Below are positions 59,486 to 64,000 of a stretch of DNA of 64,000 bases, piece after piece. Source of the DNA: Rhodanobacter sp. Soil772 (GTDB lineage Bacteria; Pseudomonadota; Gammaproteobacteria; Xanthomonadales; Rhodanobacteraceae); the NCBI RefSeq assembly GCF_001428385.1, contig NZ_LMSK01000003.1:291480-355479 (forward strand). The letters run 5' to 3'. The notes under the pieces are model-generated. The model did no database searches, was not told the origin of the DNA, and saw nothing but the letters and a program-made list of their open reading frames with translations. A program made the position numbers and the translations under genes. Numbering within the stretch: the first letter of the stretch is position 1; every line of letters begins with the position of its first letter.

Positions 59486-60940
59486 TCAGCTGGCGCGCTG
59501 GCGCTCGCTGGACGTGGGAATGCGCAGCCCCTCCCGGTATTTGGCGACGGTGCGGCGGGCGACCTGGATGCCCTTGCGCTGCAGTTCCTCGGCGATCGCC
59601 AGGTCGGACAACGGTTTGCGCACGTCCTCGGCCTCGATCAGCTTGCGCAGCATGGCCTGGATCGCGGTGGCCGAGGCGCTGCCGCCGTCCTCGGTGGAGA
59701 CGCCGCTGGAAAAAAAATATTTCAGCTCGAACGTGCCGCGCGGGGTGTGCATGTATTTTCGGGTGGTGACGCGCGAAATGGTGGATTCGTGCATGCCCAC
59801 TTCCTCGGCCACCTCGCGCAGCACCAGCGGATGCATGGCTTCGGGGCCGTAGTCGAGAAATGCGCTTTGCCGCCGCACGATCGCCTCGGCGACCTTGAGC
59901 AGGGTCTCGGCGCGCGATTCCAGGCTCTTGATCAGCCAGCGCGCCTCCTGCAGCTGGCCGCGCATCCAGCTGGCGTCTTCGCCGTGCGCCTTGGCGATCA
60001 GGCCGCAATAGTGCTGGTTGAGGCCCAGCCGCGGCTGGGCATCGGGATTCAGGCTGACCCGCCAGCGGCTGCCGTCGCGCAGCGCGTAGACGTCTGGCGC
60101 CACGTATTCCACCGGGGTGGCGTCGAGCGCGGCGCCAGGGCGCGGGTCGAGGCTGCGGATCAGTACGGCGGCCGCGGCCACGTCGTCTTCGCTGGCGCGC
60201 AGGCGCCGTGCCAGCCGGGCGATGTCGTTGCGCGCAAGCAGGTCGAGTTCGTCGTCGACGATGCGCAGCGCCAGATCGCGCTGCGGTGTGCCCGCGGCGA
60301 ACTGTTCCAGTTGCACGCGCAGGCAGTCGCGCAGGTCGAGGCTGCCCACGCCGGCGGGGTCGAAGCCCTGCAGCTGGCGGCGTACGGCGTCGACTTCCTC
60401 GATGCTGGCGTTGAAGTCGGCCGGCAGGGCGGCGAGCACCGCCTCCAGCCCTTCGCCCAGGTAGCCGGCAGGATTCAGCGCGTCGATCAGCACGGTGGCG
60501 ATCAGATGCTGGCGCGAGTTGAACGAAGTGAGGTTGAGCTGCCACAGCAGGTGCTGCTGCAGGGTTTCCGGCGCGGCGTTCTGCGGCTCGAAATCGTCGT
60601 CGCCGCGCGAGCCGCTGCTGCTGCCGATGCTGTTGCTGGAGAAGTCGATCGGCGTCTCGGCGACACCGCCGCCGTCCGACCATTCGCTGGCCTCGCCGTC
60701 ATCGTTGCTGCTGGCGGCGACCGTCTCGACGCTGGGGTATTCGCTTTCGGCCTCGATGCTCTCGGTTGCCTCGTCGTCCTCGACCTCATCGGCAAACTCC
60801 AGCAGCGGGTTGCTCTCGGCGATCTGCCGCAGTTCGGCTTCCAGCTCCAGTTGCGACAGCTGCAACAGGCGGATCGCCTGCTGCAATTGCGGCGTCAGGG
60901 TCAGCTGCTGGTGGAGGCGAAACTGTAGAGCAGGTTTCAT
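59486..60940 (-). CDS. rpoN: RNA polymerase sigma-54 factor
   Basis: A 484-residue sigma-54. The N-terminal region I is glutamine- and leucine-rich (FRLHQQLTLTPQLQQAIRLLQLS), then an acidic linker, the core-binding domain, the helix-turn-helix HESTISRVTTRKYMHTPRG and the RpoN box ARRTVAKYRE (about 461-470), which reads the -24 element. It needs AAA+ activators to open promoters. ATG 60940 starts the conserved region I; an in-frame ATG at 60970 would add ten residues. Its gene follows lptB on the same strand, as in most proteobacteria. Confidence 0.95.
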   Translation of the reverse strand: MKPALQFRLHQQLTLTPQLQQAIRLLQLSQLELEAELRQIAESNPLLEFADEVEDDEATESIEAESEYPSVETVAASSNDDGEASEWSDGGGVAETPIDFSSNSIGSSSGSRGDDDFEPQNAAPETLQQHLLWQLNLTSFNSRQHLIATVLIDALNPAGYLGEGLEAVLAALPADFNASIEEVDAVRRQLQGFDPAGVGSLDLRDCLRVQLEQFAAGTPQRDLALRIVDDELDLLARNDIARLARRLRASEDDVAAAAVLIRSLDPRPGAALDATPVEYVAPDVYALRDGSRWRVSLNPDAQPRLGLNQHYCGLIAKAHGEDASWMRGQLQEARWLIKSLESRAETLLKVAEAIVRRQSAFLDYGPEAMHPLVLREVAEEVGMHESTISRVTTRKYMHTPRGTFELKYFFSSGVSTEDGGSASATAIQAMLRKLIEAEDVRKPLSDLAIAEELQRKGIQVARRTVAKYREGLRIPTSSERQRAS

Positions 60941-61037
60941 ACCAGCCGGGTCGAATGGGGTCGCCGCCATCGTAACGCGTGCCCGCGGATGCAGCCATAG
61001 CCGCGGCCCGCAGCGGAAGCGGGCCGCGACAGGTAAT

Positions 61038-61757
<720 letters not shown>

Positions 61758-61760
61758 CGG

Positions 61761-62336
61761 TTACGGTTGTCCCTGCGGCGCCGGGCTGCTCTTGGCTGGC
61801 GCCGGGGCAGCGGCCGGTTGCGGCTTGGGCTTGAAGGTCATGTGGACCAGGCCGTCGCCGGCGCTCTCGCCGGTCATCTCGCTGGTTTCGGTGTTGTAGG
61901 TGAGCTTGTCGCCGTGCGCGTCGCCGCGGCCCTTCTGGGTGATCGAGGCGTTGCCGCTGAGCACGGCGATGCCCTTGAGGTTGTCGTAGTCGAGCGTGGC
62001 GGCGTCGCCGAACACCAGGTTGTCGTTCTCGTCCAGCTGTTCCAGATGGGCCGGACTGCCGGTGATGACGACCCGGCTGATCTGGCTGTCGGCGTCGAAA
62101 TACACCTTGGCCTGGCCGCCGCTGGCCTTCAGCGTGCCCTGGCTGATCACCACGTTGCCGGTCAGGGTGCTCACGCTGTTCGGCTTCTGGAAGCCGTCGA
62201 AGTTCTTCGCGGCGATGTGCATTTCCTGCTGGCGGTCGCTCTTCTTGGCCAGCGCCGGCTGGGCCGCAAGCAGGCCGAGGGCTGCGACGGCGAGCGCGAA
62301 CCTAGCGCTTGCGCGGCGGGAAGGTGGCATGGACAT
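61761..62336 (-). CDS. lptA: LPS transport periplasmic protein LptA
   Basis: A periplasmic bridge protein that passes LPS from LptC to LptD. It has a signal peptide ending QPALA, the jellyroll repeats of the OstA domain (IAAKNFDGFQ, VVISQGTLKASGGQAKVYFD, AHGDKLTYNTETSEMTGE) and a proline- and alanine-rich C-terminus. Three starts overlap the end of lptC: ATG 62339, 62336 and 62330; which is used cannot be settled, but all give the same mature protein. The overlap of about 30 bases implies translational coupling with lptC. Confidence 0.93.
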   Translation of the reverse strand: MSMPPSRRASARFALAVAALGLLAAQPALAKKSDRQQEMHIAAKNFDGFQKPNSVSTLTGNVVISQGTLKASGGQAKVYFDADSQISRVVITGSPAHLEQLDENDNLVFGDAATLDYDNLKGIAVLSGNASITQKGRGDAHGDKLTYNTETSEMTGESAGDGLVHMTFKPKPQPAAAPAPAKSSPAPQGQP

Positions 62337-62898
62337 CATCGAGCAGCTCCAGGTGTTTGTCGTTGAGGTCGGCACGCATGCCGATACCGCTGATTCTAGT
62401 GCCGCCTTGCACCATCTGCGCCGGGGCTGCGGTTTCCAGGCGGTTCTGCTTCGGCCACGCAGTGACGTCGGCGGTCTGGATGCGCGCCGCCGGCGCATTG
62501 ACGAACGCCTCCCGGTGCATCTCCACCGGGCCCTGCAGCTTGAGCTGGCTGCCATCCTTGTTGACCCAGCCGTACAGCGACTGGCCCTGCCAGTCCGGCA
62601 CGCCGGCCTGGTTGGCCGGCAACTGGAAGGTGGGCGAGTTGAGGTAGAGCGAGTCGTCGCCCTCGCGGCGTTCCAGGTGCGGCGACTGCAGGCGGAAGCT
62701 GGGCTGGCCCGCGGCGTTGAATTCGGTCATGCGGGCGTTGGTGAGGGTGTAGCTGGAGCGCGGCGGGCCGACGAAATCGCTGGTCTTCGGTGCCGGCCCG
62801 AACCACCACAGCAGCAGTTGGGCCACGCCCGCGGCGAGCGCGACGGCGATGGTCGCGGCCGGCAGGCGCCGGTCGCGCAGGTCGCGGCGAAGGCTCAC
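62302..62898 (-). CDS. lptC: LPS export protein LptC
   Basis: A 198-residue inner-membrane protein with one N-terminal helix (about 14-32) and a periplasmic jellyroll domain of the OstA/LptC type (SSYTLTNARMTEFNAAGQPSFRLQSP in blocks, MRADLNDKHLELLDDVHATF). It takes LPS from LptB2FG and hands it to LptA. The start is GTG 62898, inside the TGA of kdsC (GTGA overlap). The order kdsD-kdsC-lptC-lptA-lptB is the classic LPS export cluster. Confidence 0.93.
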   Translation of the reverse strand: MSLRRDLRDRRLPAATIAVALAAGVAQLLLWWFGPAPKTSDFVGPPRSSYTLTNARMTEFNAAGQPSFRLQSPHLERREGDDSLYLNSPTFQLPANQAGVPDWQGQSLYGWVNKDGSQLKLQGPVEMHREAFVNAPAARIQTADVTAWPKQNRLETAAPAQMVQGGTRISGIGMRADLNDKHLELLDDVHATFPPRKR

Positions 62899-63443
62899 TG
62901 CCAGCGCTCCCGCTCGGCGTCGCTCTTGCCTTGCGCGTGCAGGATCAGGTCGCAGACCTCGCGCGCCGCGCCCATGCCGCCGCTTCGTGCGGTCTGCCAG
63001 TGCGCCGCCTCGGCCACCCACGGGTGGGCGTTCGCCACCGCCACGGCCAGCCCGGCGATGCGCATCGGCGGCAGGTCGGGCAGGTCGTCGCCGGTGAACG
63101 CCGCCTGTGCGGGTGTGAGGTTCAACGCATCGAGCAATTCCAGCAGGCAGGCGCGCTTGTCGCCCTGGCCCTGGTAGACGTGGGCGATGTCCAGTTCCTC
63201 GGCACGCAGCGCGACCGGGTGGCTGATCCGCGCGGTGATCAGCGCCACCTGGATGCCGTTCGCTTGCAGGCGCTTCAGGCCGAGCCCGTCGTGCACGTGG
63301 AACACCTTGGTTTCGCGGCCGTCTTCGCTGTACCACAGGCGGCCGTCGGTCAGCGTGCCGTCCACGTCGAACACCGCCAGGCGGATCTTTGCGGCGCGGG
63401 CGAGGGTGTCAGCAGGGCAATTGGCGAGGTAATCGATGGGCAC
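62895..63443 (-). CDS. kdsC: Kdo-8-phosphate phosphatase KdsC
   Basis: A HAD-family phosphatase (182 residues from GTG 63443) that makes Kdo for the LPS core. The nucleophile motif is LAVFDVDGTLTDGRLWYSEDG; VALITARIS and FTGDDLPDLPPM are HAD motifs II and IV, and the chain has no cap domain, as in C0-type tetrameric KdsC. The frame is open further upstream to 63539, but that stretch is a hairpin repeat (63480-63517), so GTG 63443 (MPIDYLANCPADTL) is preferred even though its ribosome binding site is weak. Confidence 0.92.
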   Translation of the reverse strand: MPIDYLANCPADTLARAAKIRLAVFDVDGTLTDGRLWYSEDGRETKVFHVHDGLGLKRLQANGIQVALITARISHPVALRAEELDIAHVYQGQGDKRACLLELLDALNLTPAQAAFTGDDLPDLPPMRIAGLAVAVANAHPWVAEAAHWQTARSGGMGAAREVCDLILHAQGKSDAERERWQ

Positions 63444-63479
63444 GGAATGATGTTCTGGGGGAGCCAAGTCAAGAGCGGC

Positions 63480-63517
63480 GTGTTTGATTTTTTTGATTTG
63501 CCGAGGCAAATCAAACC
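63480..63517. repeat. Hairpin repeat between kdsD and kdsC
   Basis: TTTGATTTGCC pairs with GGCAAATCAAA around GA; on the + strand it is preceded by GTGTTTGATTTTT. It overlaps the end of kdsD (stop at 63511) and shares its design with 23883-23920. No T-run follows it on the minus strand, so it is not an obvious terminator. Confidence 0.6.
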
Positions 63518-64000
63518 ACACGCGCACGGAGCAGATCATGAATGTTCAGTGCGCCCACCACGTGCTGTTCGTCGTCGACCACCAGCAGCGCGTGGATCTG
63601 GTACTTCTCCATCAGCTGCGCCGCTTCCGCCGCCAGCTTGTCGGCGCCGATCGTCTTCGGGCCGCGGGTCATCAGTTCGGCCACGGTGGCGCCGCGCAGG
63701 TCCACGCCCTCGTCGTCCAGCGCGCGGCGCAGGTCGCCGTCGGTGAACACCCCGAGCAGGCGCTGTTCGGCGTCGACCACGGCGGTCATGCCCAGGTGCT
63801 TGCGGGTCATCTCGACCAGGGCGGCGGTGAGGCTGGCGTCGGGCGAGACCCGCGGCACGTCGTCGCCGGTATGCATCACGTCGCCGATGTGCAGCAGCAG
63901 GCGCCGGCCCAGCGCGCCGGCCGGATGCGAGCGGGCGAAGTCGTCCGAGGTGAAGCCGCGCGCCTCCAGCAGCGCGATCGCCAGCGCGTCGCCCAGCACC
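63511..64000 (-). CDS. kdsD: Arabinose-5-phosphate isomerase KdsD, C-terminal part
   Basis: The gene enters from the right edge; 163 codons are visible. LGDALAIALLEARGFTSDDFARSHPAGALGRRLL is the end of the sugar isomerase (SIS) domain, and two CBS domains follow (VMHTGDDVPRV to TDGDLRRALDD, and LMTRGPKTIG to VVGALNIHDLLRA). KdsD turns ribulose-5-phosphate into arabinose-5-phosphate, the first step towards Kdo. The apparent GTG at 63999 is an internal valine codon, since the SIS domain should begin about 160 residues earlier, beyond the window. Confidence 0.93.
   Translation of the reverse strand, partial: VLGDALAIALLEARGFTSDDFARSHPAGALGRRLLLHIGDVMHTGDDVPRVSPDASLTAALVEMTRKHLGMTAVVDAEQRLLGVFTDGDLRRALDDEGVDLRGATVAELMTRGPKTIGADKLAAEAAQLMEKYQIHALLVVDDEQHVVGALNIHDLLRARVV

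Overview
The window is GC-rich chromosomal DNA from a gammaproteobacterium of the Xanthomonadales, most likely Rhodanobacteraceae (Rhodanobacter/Dyella type). This rests on gene content: a fused aspartate kinase-diaminopimelate decarboxylase, a MurL-MurD2 pair for making D-glutamate in peptidoglycan, and the order rpoN-hpf-hprK-rapZ-EIIA(Man)-HPr-EI directly after the lptB/lptA/lptC/kdsC/kdsD genes. No database search was run, so the genus is an inference.

Layout. 1-1.85 kb: tail of a chromosomal integron cassette array, with one partial and three complete small genes separated by almost identical 57-bp attC sites; a 97-bp tandem duplication has left half an attC behind, and a transposase remnant marks the end of the array. 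2.0-9.1 kb: DUF1272 protein, a two-gene molybdenum hydroxylase of isoquinoline oxidoreductase type that lacks key residues in both subunits, an APC permease, a PhzF protein and class I fumarase. 9.1-15 kb: two kinds of palindromic repeat, the lysine-pathway fusion enzyme, and murL-murD2. 15-24 kb: an AbrB-Doc toxin-antitoxin pair with a nested palindromic operator, an M13 peptidase, and tamB/tamA separated by a run of perfect hairpins. 24-29 kb: a GH17-GT2 beta-glucan synthase divergent from a phosphoglycerol-transferase-like membrane protein, then dps. 29-36 kb: hrpA, interrupted in frame by a palindromic repeat, a small secreted protein and relA. 36-45 kb: TPR protein, SDR-like protein, PBP1B, lipoprotein, MAPEG protein, thioredoxin-fold protein and the YoaA helicase. 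45-54 kb: VOC protein, divergent dmeF/dmeR around a clear metal-repressor operator, lepB, creD-tsaB, an A/T-rich orphan gene, yeiH and its divergent LysR regulator, and a secreted protein. 54-64 kb: the regulatory PTS with HPr kinase, RapZ, Hpf, sigma-54, the Lpt export genes and the Kdo genes.

Working together, much of the window is about the envelope: peptidoglycan precursors (lysAC, murL, murD2) and polymerisation (PBP1B), outer-membrane protein assembly (tamAB), periplasmic or exported glucan and its likely phosphoglycerol decoration, and LPS synthesis and export (kdsD, kdsC, lptC, lptA, lptB). The stress and nutrient regulators relA, hpf, rpoN and the HprK-controlled PTS sit alongside. 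No rRNA, tRNA or CRISPR array was recognised. The mobile or repetitive signals are the integron tail, the transposase remnant and several palindromic repeat families, one of which has become coding sequence inside hrpA. The strongest candidates for new biology are the molybdenum hydroxylase with missing catalytic and cluster residues, the coding palindrome in hrpA, and the hairpin cluster between tamA and tamB.
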